Shown piece after piece: positions 1 through 11,632 of a stretch of DNA of 64,000 nt. Within the stretch, counting starts at the first letter, position 1; each line of letters begins with the position of its first letter. Origin of the DNA: Ascaphus truei (taxonomy: Eukaryota > Chordata > Amphibia > Anura > Ascaphidae); contig CM071570.1 of the NCBI GenBank assembly GCA_036426205.1, positions 2,144,678 to 2,208,677 on the forward strand, written 5' to 3'. The position numbers and the translations under genes are program-made. The notes beneath the pieces are model-generated. The model worked only from the letters and a program-made list of their open reading frames with translations. It was not told the DNA's origin and did no database searches.

Positions 1-345
1 ATCCCTCTCCACCTTACTCACTGAGCCGCTCCTTCCCAGGTTTCCCTGCTTCCCACTCGTGCCAGTCAGTGTCTTTACTCACTGAGCCGCTCCTTCTCCA
101 GGTTCCCCTGCCTCCACGCTCAGTGCCAGTCAGTGTCTTTACTCACTGAGCCGCTCCTTCTCCCAGTTCCCTGCTTCACCCTCAGTGCCAGTCAGTTCTT
201 TACTCACTGAGCCGCTCCTTCTCCCAGGTTCCCCTGCTCACACTCAGTGCCAGATCAGTGTCTTTACTACTGAGCCGCTCCTTCTCCAGGTTCCCCTGCT
301 TCACACTCAGTGCCAGTCAGTGTCTTTACTCACTGAGAGGAGCGA
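1..345 (-). repeat. Reverse-oriented array of tRNA-SINE head units (64-base period)
   Basis: About five copies of a 64-base unit containing ACTGAGCCGCTCCTTCTC and TGCCAGTCAGTGTCTTTA. Read on the minus strand, the unit is the 5' tRNA-like head of the SINE that follows at 346-662. The array meets inverted copies at 338-345, an 8-base spacer between the arms 323-337 and 346-360, so the junction is a near-perfect palindrome. Small indels separate the copies. It continues beyond the left edge of the window. Confidence 0.85.
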
Positions 346-662
346 CTCAGTGAGTAAAGACACTGACTGGCACTGAGTGTGAAGCAGGGGAACCTGGGAG
401 AAGGAGCGGCTCAGTGAGTAAAGACACTGACTGGCACTGAGTGTGAAGCAGGGGAACCTGGGAGAAGGAGCGGCTCAGTGAGTAAAGACACTGACTGGCA
501 CTGAGTGCGAAGCAGGGGAACCTGGTTCAATTCCCGATGTTGGCTCCTTGTGACCTTGGGCAAGTCACTTTATCTCCCTGTGTCTGCAAAATGTCTCTGT
601 AAAGCGCTACGTAAAACTAGCAGCACTATACAAGAACAAACAAATATTATTATATTATTATT
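346..662 (+). mobile_element. tRNA-derived CORE-type SINE with repeated head
   Basis: The head (GGCTCAGTGAGT resembles a polymerase III A box) is repeated nearly three times. A B-box-like GGTTCAATTCC follows at 524-534. The body contains TGACCTTGGGCAAGTCACTT, which resembles the MIR/CORE-SINE core. The end is AT-rich with ATTATT repeats, typical of a SINE tail. Other copies of the family are at 9140-9405 and, reversed, at 17098-17450. Family assignment is from motif memory. Confidence 0.75.
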
Positions 663-1522
663 ATTTCCCACTCTCCCTTCACACTCTCAGAGTGCAAAAC
701 AGGGCAACAATATTAAGTGCTCACTGGATTACTGAATGGCAACCAATCTCCTGAGGTGCCCAGAGGCTGAAATACACCCATAAAAATAAAATGACAGAAT
801 GGGTTATGCCCTGGGGGATTGGGGGATTGGGGGATGGATGATTCATGCATCACCCTGTTACTCCGGCTCCTGTAAGGAAATAGTAACTGGAGGCTGTTTA
901 CACGACATCTTTTCCCACGGCTGCGTTTAGAATATTAACCCCTTTGCTGCTATGGGGGGGCTGCAGCAACTCATTGCAAATGAGATAACTGAGAAGCCTG
1001 CCAGCCAGCCATGCGCCATCTCTCTGCGCAGTGTACAATGGCCTTGCGCTAAAGCCCTCGCCATGTAACACCTGCTCAATCATTCCCAACATTCGCTTCA
1101 TTAGTCAAGACTGGCCCTTCTGGGCTTCAAATCCTATTCTTATCTGGCATGTTTGGCTGGTGAAAATGGTACATCTGTTCTCCCCCCGCTACCAAAAAAA
1201 GAAGGGACGATTAAGGGCACAAGGCAGGGGTCACCCATCACTAGGACCACTCTGCTCCTTCCAACCCAGAGCACTTCCCGGGTTCTGAGATCTTTCATTG
1301 CCTATTACTTGGGAGTTTAAAATGGCTGCTGGTCGGGGTGCCAGGGTCGCCAGCCGCTGATAAAAGATGCATGAATGGCATGCAGGCTCTCTGTGTAGGA
1401 GTCTGAGTTTTTGTTTGTATCCCCTTTACTGTCACTCCGGCAGTGAAAGAGTTAAACGGCGCCGTCCTTTATCGGATCACATACTGTAGAACTAGTGGCC
1501 GTGGTATAGTTAACAGCTTAGA
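663..1522. other. No gene seen
   Basis: Mixed-composition sequence with a short G-rich tandem (GGGGGATT repeats near 812-835). Open frames on both strands are short and show no recognisable motif or paired splice signals. Confidence 0.5.
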
Positions 1523-1697
1523 GCAGGGCGGCCAACTCCAGTTCTCAAGGGCCACCAACAGGTTAGGTTTTCCGGATATCCCTGCTTCAGCACAGTCTTC
1601 GACTCAGCCACTGATTGAGCCACCTGTGCTGAAGCAGGGAAATCCTGAAAACTGGACCAGTTGGTGGCCCTTGAGGACTGGAGATGGCCGCTCTGCC
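1523..1697. mobile_element. hAT-type foldback element, copy 1
   Basis: An imperfect palindrome. The left arm contains CTCAAGGGCCACCAACAGG and CCCTGCTTCAGCACAG, and the right arm contains their complements CTGTGCTGAAGCAGGG and GGTGGCCCTTGAGGAC. It starts CAGGGCGG and ends CGCTCTG. Flanks GCTTAGAG and CCTTATAG are a plausible decayed 8-base target duplication. No coding capacity, so it would be non-autonomous. Better-preserved ends are seen in the copy at 10856-11036. Confidence 0.8.
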
Positions 1698-1982
1698 TTA
1701 TAGTAATACCAGACCGTTCCAGGTATTTAAGGGTTGTCCCAGCAACCTTAAGAAACAGGATAACCTAAAGTTGAGACTGATAAATAACCCTTGTTATTGT
1801 CCCCTTTCCGACCGGAACGTACAGGTCATCCTCCTCCATGAACGGAAGTGAGAGAGGTCCCGCTTCTCCACAGGTTCGGGGCCAATACTCCACCCGCCAG
1901 CAAAATCCCCAAACATTCCGCTGGAAGATATGGAGCCAAAACACGACTGCAACTCACACACATAGTGCAAAAGACCGTTGCA

Positions 1983-2470
1983 CTATTAACCCCACTGCGT
2001 GTCCCCATGACGTAGCTATTAACCCCACTGCGTGTCCCCATGACGTAGCTATTAACCCCTTTGGGTGTCCCATGACGTGGCTATTAACCCCTTTGGGTGC
2101 CCCATGACGTAGCCATTAACCCCTTTGGGTGCCCCCATGACGTAGCTATTAACCCCTTTGGGTGCCCCCATGACATAGCCATTAACCCCTTTGTGTATCC
2201 CCATGACGAAGCTTTAACCCCTTTGCATGTCCCCATGACATAGCTATTAACACTTTTGGGTGTCACTATGACGTAGCCATTAACCCATTTGGGTATCCCC
2301 ATGACGTAGCTATTAACCCCTTTGTGTGTCCCCATGACGTAGCTATTAACCCCTTTGCGTGTCCCCATGACAGAGCCATTAACCCCTTTGGGTGTCCCCA
2401 TGACATAGCTATTAACCCCTTTGGGTGTCCCCATGACATAGCTATTAACCCCTTTGGGTGTCCCCATCAC
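1983..2470. repeat. 33-base minisatellite
   Basis: About 15 tandem copies of a unit built from ATTAACCCCTTTGGGTG and TCCCCATGACGTAGC. The period is a multiple of three and lacks stops on the minus strand, which produces a 142-codon repetitive open frame (minus, 2084-2512) that I regard as an artefact. Confidence 0.9.
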
Positions 2471-4413
2471 GAAGCCACCACAGGGTGAAGTCTGGCACTT
2501 CCGGAGCCCCATGGCTTGGTAGCCACGTCACCGGCTTTGTGCTCGTTCTGTAGGGGACATTGCAGGCGCCATCTGGCCTCATGAGTGATATATCGTCATC
2601 ACGTGATCGCTCCAGGGAACGGTCATGTGACCACGATGTAGCTTTCTGGCATTTGATGAGTTAAAGGGGCTGTTTGGCAAAGACTGCCAGCTGTAAAACT
2701 GGTGCAAAAAACATCACCAGATTTATCAGATACAACCAATATCATCACAAGGGATTTCATCTTTTGGTAAATCTCGTGCTGTTTTCATGACCCATCGTGC
2801 CCCCATTTTGCATCCACAAGGCTTTGATATTTGCCTCCCTTCAGGGTTCTTCCACCCAGCGATTACCTGGCCCGCCCTAACTACACCGGGGCTGACACGG
2901 GCTCATCTCCCCGCCACTTACTCCAGGTATGCAGCTCTTCCATCTCCTGTCAGCCCCATAATCCCCCAAGTACGGCTCGGAATACATGGCTGGAAGGTGG
3001 GATTATGGGATAAAAGCCGCCGCCCTGTGGCTGTCGGACGGGAGGCGGTGAGGTAAGGACAGGTGCATTTGGGAGGGTGAAGTCAGGACAAGCCAGATCT
3101 TGACATGCACAACAGGATACCGGCATTTCAGAAATCCGGGATCAGGGAGGATTACGCGGGAGCCCCCGCAGGCTCGGTGCATGGGGACTGAGGAGGTAAC
3201 ATGTAAAGTAGGTGCATCTCTTCTAATGCGCTTCCAAAGATTCATCATGTTTTTCTCCTACCCTTTGGTGGCCCAGATCCACTAGAAGGTGCTGTATGCT
3301 TCAACACCCCTGAGCTGCCAGTTGATATGAATGGGAGTAAAAGTGTGCTACAACTTAGTCCCCTTGTGGCTCTGGATCTGAGTGCCCTAAGGACGAACCT
3401 GGTTCATCATGGCAAAATGCAAATAACACAGGGGGCCAGGCAGCGCTCTATCATCAAGTATATACGTCTCCAAGTACTCGGATAGTGACAGTGTTGAGTT
3501 GTGCTCGGAGACACAGGGTCTCTCCCCCCGACCCAGAACAGACACATCGTGTGTATAAGTAATAGGGTCTTCAGCACTTACAAGGATTAATAGTTCACAA
3601 TATGTGATGTAAAAGGGGAAAGATAATGTATGTGAGAGATGCGGCAGCACAAGCCAGCAACGTGTCCTGCAACCAATAGGGTGACGCGGTCGCCGCACAC
3701 CGACAGCGCAGTAACGGGTCCTCTCACTACACAACACCACAAAGATATGTTACAAAGTGCCAGGGAAGGGATCACGGGAAGGAATTAGAAGTGCCTGGGC
3801 GAGGCGACGAGGCGAGCCAAAGAATCCCGGCGTAAAACGCTCGCTGCTTTCCAGGGTCCGATCGGAGCGGTTGGCCCAAACGAAACGGAACCCCCCTCTA
3901 CTGCTATTTCCGGTAGTCGCGGGGCGGTGGCGCACTGATGCGGACAGACCTACGGCACAGAAAAGGTTAAATCTGGCGTTGTCACGACCCATTTTCACAT
4001 TGCTCTGGAATTAGTATAAGTGGTTTTAGGCGGCGTTCACCCGGCGGTGGCGAGATTGGCCACTTATACAATGGCTTTGCTCTGTATGTGTGCGCCCGAT
4101 AAACACAAAGAGAAGCTGGAGAAATTCAGACCATTTCTGGCCTAGTCGCACTTTGGCTTCGTGACTTTTTTTTGCTTTCGCAAATTTTTGTCCCAAGAAA
4201 ACCATCTGCACATCTTGCCTGATCCGCAAAAGCCAGCGGGAAAAAGTGCAGGGAATCAAACGCGGGATTTAGGTAGCGGCAGAAAGGGAGGGTAATGTTC
4301 AATGTGTCTTACTGTGATGTCACGAAGCCAACATATTGGGAAGAGGAGCAGGAACACCTATTGCTATATGTAAATAGTAGATACAGTGTATATATATACA
4401 TGTTAAAAATGGT
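2471..4413. other. No gene seen
   Basis: Nothing recognisable. There is a small self-complementary patch near 2590-2640 (ATCACGTGAT and GTCATGTGAC) and a moderately CpG-rich stretch at about 3780-4060. Open frames overlap on both strands with no family motif. Confidence 0.45.
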
Positions 4414-4741
4414 TATTGAGGCAAAAAGTGACACTGTGTGCTCATTTGCATGTCATTTCCCAGAATCCCTTGCTGCAGTGGAAGTGCTGTATGCTGGGTG
4501 ATAATGGGGAAAGGCGGGGTTGCAGACCTGCCTAAGACATGCAGATGAGCATACAGTTATATTTGCATATATATATATATAATCATATAAAAATATAACT
4601 TTTGAGCACATTCACATGTCTTAGACAGGTCTGCAACCCTGCTTTTTGCCATTATCACCTAGCATACAGTGCTTCCACTGCAGCAAGGGATTCTGGGAAA
4701 TGACATGCAAATGAGCACACAGTGCCACCTATTGTCTCAAG
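4414..4741. mobile_element. Palindromic MITE with about 120-base arms
   Basis: The left arm (to about 4547) runs through CACTGTGTGCTCATTTGCAT and CATTTCCCAGAATCCCTTGC. The right arm (about 4607-4741) carries the complement, including ATGCAAATGAGCACACAGTG. The centre is AT-rich. TTAA occurs near both outer flanks (about 4401 and 4766), so a TTAA-type insertion is possible but not established. A half copy lies at 22229-22325. Confidence 0.75.
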
Positions 4742-4879
4742 ACCACATTACATGGAAAACCCTTAAGCCAATGCATGTTGCTTTAAACACAGCTTTTAAA
4801 CATAGCCTGGGTTGAGATGAAAGCCAATAAACCCACTCAATATTTTTATATGCTATACCTTTTCACCCACCATAACGTA

Positions 4880-4911
<32 letters not shown>

Positions 4912-5610
4912 AAAGGGAAGGGAAGGAAAATGGCCTCCCGCAGGCCGCCAGTCAGTCATGGGGACCGGGGGCAGGAGGGGGGGACACCGCGCGAGCAGGA
5001 GGAGCAGGAGGAGCAGGAGGTGGAGCAACACACACACACCCCCATTACTTACCCGTTCAGGTTTGAAGTCCTGCAGCTCCATCCTGCGTCACGACTGGGT
5101 CAGTACACGTGGATATGAAACCCCGGGCAAACCCAGTATATAAGCTAGTATATGGTGGTCTGGGCTGCTGTGGATACTTGTGTAGCTCTGCCTCATACAT
5201 ACTTTAAGTCCTGGTACCACAGCAGGCAGTGTTAGGGTTAAATCTGCCCTTGCTGTGGTAAGCAGCTCCCTTGAGTGAGGGGGGGGGGGGCGTGGCTTTT
5301 GCCCTTGGTACTACCCATACGGGGCTGAGACCTGGAGCCCCTCCCCTGGTAACAAAAGGGAGCTGCAGTTCCAAATGGAGTGTGTGTGCAAGTGTGGAGC
5401 CGGGGCTCTGGGTCCCCTCCCTCAGGGGAGTGGGATCAGCTAACCCACACTCCACCAGGGAGTGGGGGAGTCAGGGATAGACCTTTGAGGCCTCAAGCCC
5501 TGGGGGTTGTGTCCAGGGTCCAAGAGAAGAGCAGGCTGCGAGGTGACACACCGCTGGGTTATGTAGGGTCCAGTGAGGGATAATCTCTCTCGCTGTCAGA
5601 GAGTGTACGG
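4742..5610. other. No gene seen; simple repeats
   Basis: Contains a TA run (about 4888-4909), a GAGGAGCAG triplet-type repeat near 4995-5025, and a G run near 5278-5290. The rest is unassigned. Confidence 0.5.
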
Positions 5611-5831
5611 ATGTATGCTGTATATGTCAGTATGCTGTATATGTCAGTATGCTGTATATGTCAGTATGCTGTATATGTCAGTATGCTGTATATATCAGTA
5701 TGCTGTACTGTATATGCCAGTATGCTGTATATGTCAGTATGCTGTATACGTCAGTATGCTGTATACGTCAGTATGCTGTATACGTCAGTATGCTGTATAC
5801 GTCAGTATGCTGTATATGTCAGTATGCTGTT
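5611..5831. repeat. 17-base minisatellite
   Basis: About 13 copies of GTATGCTGTATATGTCA, with a TATACGTCA variant in the middle copies. Period 17 lets all three plus frames stay open, which explains the overlapping repetitive frames here. Confidence 0.9.
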
Positions 5832-6299
5832 GCTGTACCATAAAGAATAAAGAACCAGTTACTGATCTATTCTCCTGCCAGAGGCTGCAGTTCTTCAGGG
5901 AGAGGGCGGGAGTGTATTACACAGGGAACTGCACCTATCTGTGATAGCCCTGTGGGAATGGAGGCGCTGCAACACAGAGAACAGAACTAACCAAGCACCA
6001 AAAGCCTGTCCTGTCCATCCCCAACAACGGCGGATGCTCAGGGCCCTCTGTGAACCTAACAGGTAGCACCACCCGCATGTAACAGCAGTGAGTCTCCCTT
6101 AGGGCGGGGGAGCACGTGCTACACATGAAACAGAGTTCACCCTTCTGACGTGCTGCATTAAGGTTATACGTGGTGTAGGTCTCTCATGATATCATGTACG
6201 TTTGTAACAAATACACTAGTTAGTATCAGAGTGTCCATCTCTCCTTTGTACCAGTGGCAAGAACGTGGGCAGCAAATCTAATTGTATCTTCTCTGGATA
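5832..6299. other. No gene seen; possible LTR 3' portion
   Basis: An AATAAA at about 5844 lies some 275 bases before a CACGTGCTACA end at about 6122. This layout would fit the R-U5 part of an LTR, but I found no matching second LTR or convincing left end, so it is a weak suggestion. Confidence 0.2.
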
Positions 6300-6660
6300 A
6301 TTGCACCAGTTTAAGTCCTCTGTTTGGGCAGAGTTAGCACCCCTGGCTCGTGTGCACATATTTCCCTGTTAGTAGTTTAGCCGTTTATTGAAACAACATA
6401 AGAGGTGGGGTCTCCCCAAGAAAAAGGAGTAAAAATTGGGTCCCAGATGGTTCACAGAGGGGAATAATGCTATATCGTATCTAGCCACACATATCCATTA
6501 GGTCCTCTGCTTGAAAAAGATTGGTGTGTACTGTACAAATATATTTTGTCTGTTAATTGTTTAACCATTGTATCTAGCCACATAAAAGGTAGGGCACCTT
6601 TAGGGTAGCAAATTCTGGTCCCAGGTGGATCACCAGAAATTAGTAGTATGTTAACGCCTC
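6300..6660. repeat. Two diverged tandem copies of a roughly 190-base sequence
   Basis: The two halves share the same order of elements: a GTCCTCTG start, a TGTTA-rich stretch, GTAGGG or GTGGGG followed by a CCC stretch, and TGGTCCCAGGTGGATCAC against TGGGTCCCAGATGGTTCAC. The copies differ at many positions, so this is an old duplication of unknown origin. Confidence 0.5.
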
Positions 6661-6694
6661 TATGCACAGTGGACTCTAGATGGTTACTATATAT

Positions 6695-6708
6695 ATAAAT
6701 ATACATAT

Positions 6709-6751
<43 letters not shown>
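6695..6751. repeat. TA-rich microsatellite
   Basis: A nearly uninterrupted run of TA dinucleotides following ATACATATACACATATAT. Confidence 0.95.
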
Positions 6752-6756
<5 letters not shown>

Positions 6757-7666
6757 CAGGCTGCATATATCATTAGCCCAGATAGTATTCAAAAATGGTC
6801 TTGCCGCTGGGCCTAACCACCCACCCTTGGGCGACTACCCTCTTCAACCCCCCACCAAATACACGGTACTGGACAAAAGTCCAATTAGCCAGATCTGGCT
6901 AACATCGCTTTTTCCCATTCAAGAGCAATCAGTAGCCAGTTTCCCCCTTTTCTGACCTACCGATCGGTTTGTGAGCGCAAGAGTGATAACGCATGTACAA
7001 AAAAGTCGTTTGGACATGCGATAACGTCTCACAGAATAGCTACACATGCAAAATCCCTAGCAAAGAGCCCGTTACACACAAAGTCAAATACTAGAATAAG
7101 CCCCAATGTATAACATTACACTATCACACATCTGATCACCGTCAGATCTTCCCAATAGATAAGGTAGTGAAAGAAAATATAGACATTAGCAAAAATAGTA
7201 ATGATGGCTCATAAATAAATATCCTGTAGCACCTCCCCCCTGCCCCCTATCCCTGCACCCTAAGACATCGGGCGCAGTGCTCTCGCTCCCGTTTTGCAGT
7301 TGGGAGACATTGACACACAAGCCACTTGCTGCTGCTGCTGCCAACTGGGATAAGTCTCGCCTTGGGGAGACATCGGTAATACATGCCCGTCTGGCAGCAA
7401 AGCGGTTAAGATTGTGTTGTCTCTCACCCTGGCGCGTCGCATCGGCATCTCGGCACATCCCCGGCGTGAGACACACGTTGACTCGGTGCTCTGCAGTGCG
7501 CTGTCTCGGACTTTCTATTTCTGTCTGTCGCACACGCCAACACTTTCACTCACCCCCCGTGCATTTCCTGTTGTACATTAGTAGCGAGCACCTCCAGGCC
7601 ATGTGCTGCACTCACGCACGTCACTTCCTCTTAACCTGACCACATGCCGACTCAGAGGGAAAGAAA
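6752..7666. other. No gene seen
   Basis: Mixed sequence. A GCT triplet patch at about 7328-7341 and a GC-richer segment at about 7240-7530 give open frames on both strands, but none shows a motif or matched splice sites. Confidence 0.45.
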
Positions 7667-8500
7667 CCCACTGTGCTGTGTCCCACGTGGTCACGTAACC
7701 ACCACTGTGCTGTGTCCCACGTGGTCACGTAACCCCCACTGTGCTGTGTCCCACGTGGTCACGTAACCCCCACTGTGCTGTGTCCCACGTGGTCACGTAA
7801 CCCCCGTCGGTGCTGCCCCACTTGGTCACGTAACCACCACTGTGCTGTGCCCACGTGGTCACGTACCCACCCCCCCCCACTGTGCTGGTGTCCCACTGGT
7901 CACGTAACCCCCCCTGTGCTGTTCCCCACGTGGTCACGTAACCCCCACTGTGCTGTGTCCCACGTGGTCAAGTACACCCCACATGTGCTTGTGTCCCACT
8001 TGTCACGTAACCCTGGCCCGACCGCCCCACTTGTCTGTTTCCCACGTGGTCACGTAACCCCCACGGTGCTGTCCCACGTGGTCACGTAACCACCACTGTG
8101 CTGTGTCCCACGTGGTCACGTAACCCCACTGTGCGTGTCCCACGTGTGTCACTGTACCCCCACTGGTCTGTTCCCACGTGGTCACGTAACCCCCACTGTG
8201 CTGTGTCCCCTGGTCACGTAACCCCCCTGTGCTGTGTCCACGTGGTCACGACCCCACTGTCTGTGTCAGTCACTTAACCCCCACTGTGCTGTGTCCCACG
8301 TGGTCACGTAACCCCCACTGTGCTGTGTCCCACGTGGTCACGTAACCCCCACTGTGCTGTGTCCCACGTGGTCACGTAACCCCCACTGTGCTGTGTCCCA
8401 CGTGGTCACGTAACCCCCACTTTCTGTGTCCCATTCGTCACGTACCCATCTGTGCTGTGTTCCCAGTGGTCACGTAACCCCCACAGTGCTGTGTCCGGCT
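7667..8500. repeat. 34-base minisatellite carrying CACGTG in most units
   Basis: Roughly two dozen copies of a unit formed by CCCCCACTGTGCTGTGTCCC followed by ACGTGGTCACGTAA. Each intact unit has one CACGTG palindrome (E-box type) and one TCACGTAA. Outer copies are uniform; copies between about 7800 and 8280 contain many one-base indels. Confidence 0.9.
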
Positions 8501-9095
8501 CGAGATCTAGGGGCTGTGCCCATGTGGTCACTACCCCCACAGTGCTGTGTGTCGCTGCAGAGATGTTAGGGGCTGTGCCCCAGGTGGTCAACAATAACCC
8601 CCAGCATGTGCTGTGTCCCACGTGGTCACGTACAACCCCACAGTGCTGTTCTTCTGGCTGCAGAGATGTTAGGGGCTGTGCCCAGGTGGTCACGTACCCC
8701 CCCACTGTGCTGTGTGTCCTGGCTGCAAGGATGTTAGGGCTGTGCCCCAGGTGGTCACGTAACCCCCACTGTTGTATGTGTCCTGGCTGCACAATGTTGG
8801 GAGCTGTGCCCAGGTGGTCACGTAACCCCCACAGTGCTGTTCCTGGCTGCAGAGATTTGGGGGCAGTGCCCCAGGTGGTTCACGCTAACCCCACAGTGCT
8901 GTGTCCCGGCTGCAGAGATGCGGGGCTTTGCTCAGGTGTCATCATCACCCCCAGTGCTGTGTGTCCTGGCTGCACAGATGTTGGGGGCTGTGCCCAGGTG
9001 GTCACGTAACCCCCACATGCTGTGTCCTGGCTGCAGAGATGTTAGGGGCTGTGCCCCAGGTGGTCACGTAACCCCCACTGTGCTGTGTGTACTGT
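8500..9095. repeat. About 62-base derivative of the 34-base repeat
   Basis: The same CCCCCACAGTGCTGTGTCC and GGTCACGTAA ends now flank an extra block, CTGGCTGCAGAGATGTTAGG then GGCTGTGCCCCAGGTG. About ten copies. The CACGTG of the short unit is mostly replaced by CAGGTG. This looks like a longer unit that took over the right side of the array. Confidence 0.85.
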
Positions 9096-9139
9096 GCTGC
9101 AGAGTCACTTGCCACCAGAAGGGACTGTCCCGTTAAAAA

Positions 9140-9405
9140 CACAGCAATAGAGGAGTGGCTCCGTGAGTACAGAAGTGACCACCATACAATGGGAAGCGGG
9201 AATTGAACCAGTCACTTTTACCTCCCTGTGCCTCAGGCACCTAAACCTAGTATTTGTAAGCGCAGCTGGACTGGACTGTGTCTGGAACATTCCTCTGTAC
9301 AATGCTGCTTACCGCGAGCCTTACTGTAATTGTGACGCGTTGGAGTCCCCTTGGGAGCGCAATATGAAACAAAGCTATTATTATTTTATTATTATTGTAA
9401 AACAA
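9140..9405 (+). mobile_element. tRNA-derived CORE-type SINE
   Basis: An A-box-like GTGGCTCCGTGAGTACAG near 9155 is followed by a B-box-like GGGAATTGAACC, then TACCTCCCTGTGCCTCAGGC. The tail GGGAGCGCAATATGAAAC runs into ATTATT repeats. The head is single here, unlike the copy at 346-662. The 3' tail matches that of the reversed copy at 17098-17450, so they are one family. Confidence 0.75.
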
Positions 9406-9556
9406 GAGGCTAGAAATACGGTCATTTCACACAACCTCATCGGTCCGGTTTACATTGATTAAATCACCCACAAGTCACTTTTTCAAGATGATTTTTATAA
9501 TAACCAGATACGTAATCTCTCACTGTTGTCTGAGTTCGCTGGTGAGGAGATTGTGG

Positions 9557-10823
9557 CACTGATTGTTACAGTCCCAGATTCATAGAGGCTCCCTGATATG
9601 ATGGAGAACTCTGCCCTACGTCTCACTACTGATTGTAACAATCTCACAGATTTCTATAGGTGTTCCCTGATATGGAGTACTCTGCCCTACGTCTCACTGA
9701 TTGTTACAGTCTCACAGATTCTATATAGAGGCTCCCTGAATATGAAGGAGTACTCTGGCCCTACGTCTCACTGATTGTTTACAATCTCACAGAGTTCTAT
9801 AGAGGTTCCCTGATATGAAGGAGTACTCTGCCCTACGTCTCACTGATTGTTACATCTCACAAGGTTCTAATAGAGGTTCCCTGATATGAAGAGTACTCTG
9901 CCCTACGTCTCACTGATTGTAACAATCTCACAGAGTTCTAGATGAGTTCCCTGATATGAAGGAGTACTCTGCCCTACGTCTCACTGATTGTAACAATCTC
10001 ACAGAGTTCTATAGGGGTTCCCTGATATGAAGGAGTACTCTGCCCTACGTCTCACTGATTGTTACAATCTCACAGAGTTCTATAGGGGTTCCCTGATATG
10101 AAGGAGTACTCTGCCCTACGTCTCACTGATTGTTACAATCTCACAGAGTTCTATAGAGGTTCCCCTGATATGAAGGAACTCTGTACTCCCCTACGTCTCA
10201 CTGATGAACAATCTCACAAGAGTTCTATAGGGGTTCCCTGATATGAAGATACTTGCCCTACGTCTCACTGATTGTAACAATCTCACAGAGTTCTATAGGG
10301 GTTCCCTGATATGAAGGAGTACTCTGCCCTACGTCTCACTGATTGTAACAATCTCACAGAGTTCTATAGAGGTTCCCTGATATGAAGGAGTACTCTGCCC
10401 TACGTCTCACTGATTGTAACAATCTACAGAGTTCTATAGAGTTCCCTGATATGAGGAGTCTCTGCCCTACGTCTCACTGATTGTAACAATTCACAGAGTT
10501 TATAGGGTTCCCTGATATGAAGAGTACTCTGTCCCTACGTCTCACTGATTGTAACAATCTCACAGTTCTATAGAGGTTCCCTGATAAGAGGAGTACTCTT
10601 CCCTACGTCTCACTGATTGTTACAATCTCACAGAGTTCTATAGGGTTCCCTGATATGAAGGAGTACTCTGCCTGACGTCTCACTGATTGTTACATCTCAC
10701 AGAGTTCTATAGAGGTTCCCTGATATGAGGAGTACTCTCCCTACGTCTCACTTGATTGTAACAATCTCACAAGTTGCTATAGGGGTTCCCTGATATGAAG
10801 GAGTACTCTGCCCTACGTCTCAT
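9557..10823. repeat. 71-base minisatellite
   Basis: About 18 copies of a unit composed of CACTGATTGTTACAATCTCA, CAGAGTTCTATAGGGGTTCC, CTGATATGAAGGAGTACTCT and GCCCTACGTCT. The middle copies (about 9960-10160) are near-identical; others have deletions of one to several bases. Confidence 0.95.
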
Positions 10824-10855
10824 GAAGGGAGCAATGCGTATTAATGATTATAGGC

Positions 10856-11036
10856 CAGGGGTCTCAAACTCGAGGGCTCGAGGGCCACCGACAGGCCAAC
10901 TTTTAAGATATCCCTGCTTCAGCACAGGTGGCTCAATAAGTGGCTCAATCAAAGACTAAGCCACCTGGGCTGAAGCAGGGGTATCCATAAAACCTAGCCT
11001 GTTGGTGGCCCTTGAGGTCCGAGTTTGAGACCCCTG
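10856..11036. mobile_element. hAT-type foldback element with perfect 8-base target duplication
   Basis: The element begins CAGGGGTCTCAAACTCGAGG and ends GAGTTTGAGACCCCTG. It is flanked on both sides by TTATAGGC (10848-10855 and 11037-11044), an exact 8-base duplication as made by hAT transposases. The interior is the same foldback sequence as copy 1. It is the best-defined member of the family in this window and fixes the ends of the others. It sits 33 bases after the 71-base array. Confidence 0.9.
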
Positions 11037-11255
11037 TTATAGGCTAAAGATTTCATTTTCTGAATCCAAGATTTCTGACTGATCAAAACCCCTGGGCATT
11101 AATGGCCCGCGAGATCCCAGAAATGTGTACTCGTCACAGAGAGTTAGTATCTTGCGCCCTGAGCATCTCCTGCTCTTAGCTTTTTTGTTTTTTTAAAGGG
11201 ACCTCTGGACTGCACTGGGCTCTGGAGAGAGCTCCATTTTAACCTAAATTTCACC

Positions 11256-11632
11256 AGCAACAAAGGAAAGGGTTCTTTACCGTAAGGGCTGTTACTATGT
11301 GGAATTCATTACCCATGGAGACTGTGATGGCAGATACAATAGATTTGTTCAAAAATAGGTTGGACATCTTTTTAGATGGGAAAGGTATACAGGGATATAC
11401 CAAATAAGTATACATGGGAAGGATGTGATCCAGGGATTAATCCGATTGCCAATTCTTGGAGTCAGGAAGGAATTAATTTTTGCCCTTAATGGGGTTTTTT
11501 GTTTGCCTTCCTCTGGATCAATAAGTAAGTACAGATATAGGATAAAGTATCTGTTGTCTAAATTTAGCATAGGTTGAACTTGATGGACCTACGTCTTTTT
11601 TCAACCTCATCTACTATGTAACTATGTAACCT
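11256..11632 (+). mobile_element. 3' fragment of a LINE-type retrotransposon
   Basis: A 43-codon open stretch at 11276-11407 reads TVRAVTMWNSLPMETVMAD and then DLFKNRLDIFLDGKG before a stop. The pattern W-N-x-L-P followed by F-K-x-R-L-D resembles the C-terminus of non-LTR reverse transcriptase proteins of CR1, L2 and Jockey type; that assignment is from family memory. A 3'UTR-like stretch follows, ending TCTACTATGTAACTATGTAA. A second copy at 60216-60966 matches closely and is interrupted by another element. Confidence 0.6.

Noticed and set aside
346..540. A functional tRNA gene
   Set aside because: A- and B-box-like words are present but no cloverleaf can be drawn; the sequence continues into a SINE body.
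1983..2470. CRISPR-like regular repeats
   Set aside because: Direct head-to-tail tandem units with no unique spacers, in vertebrate DNA. The same applies to all other arrays here.
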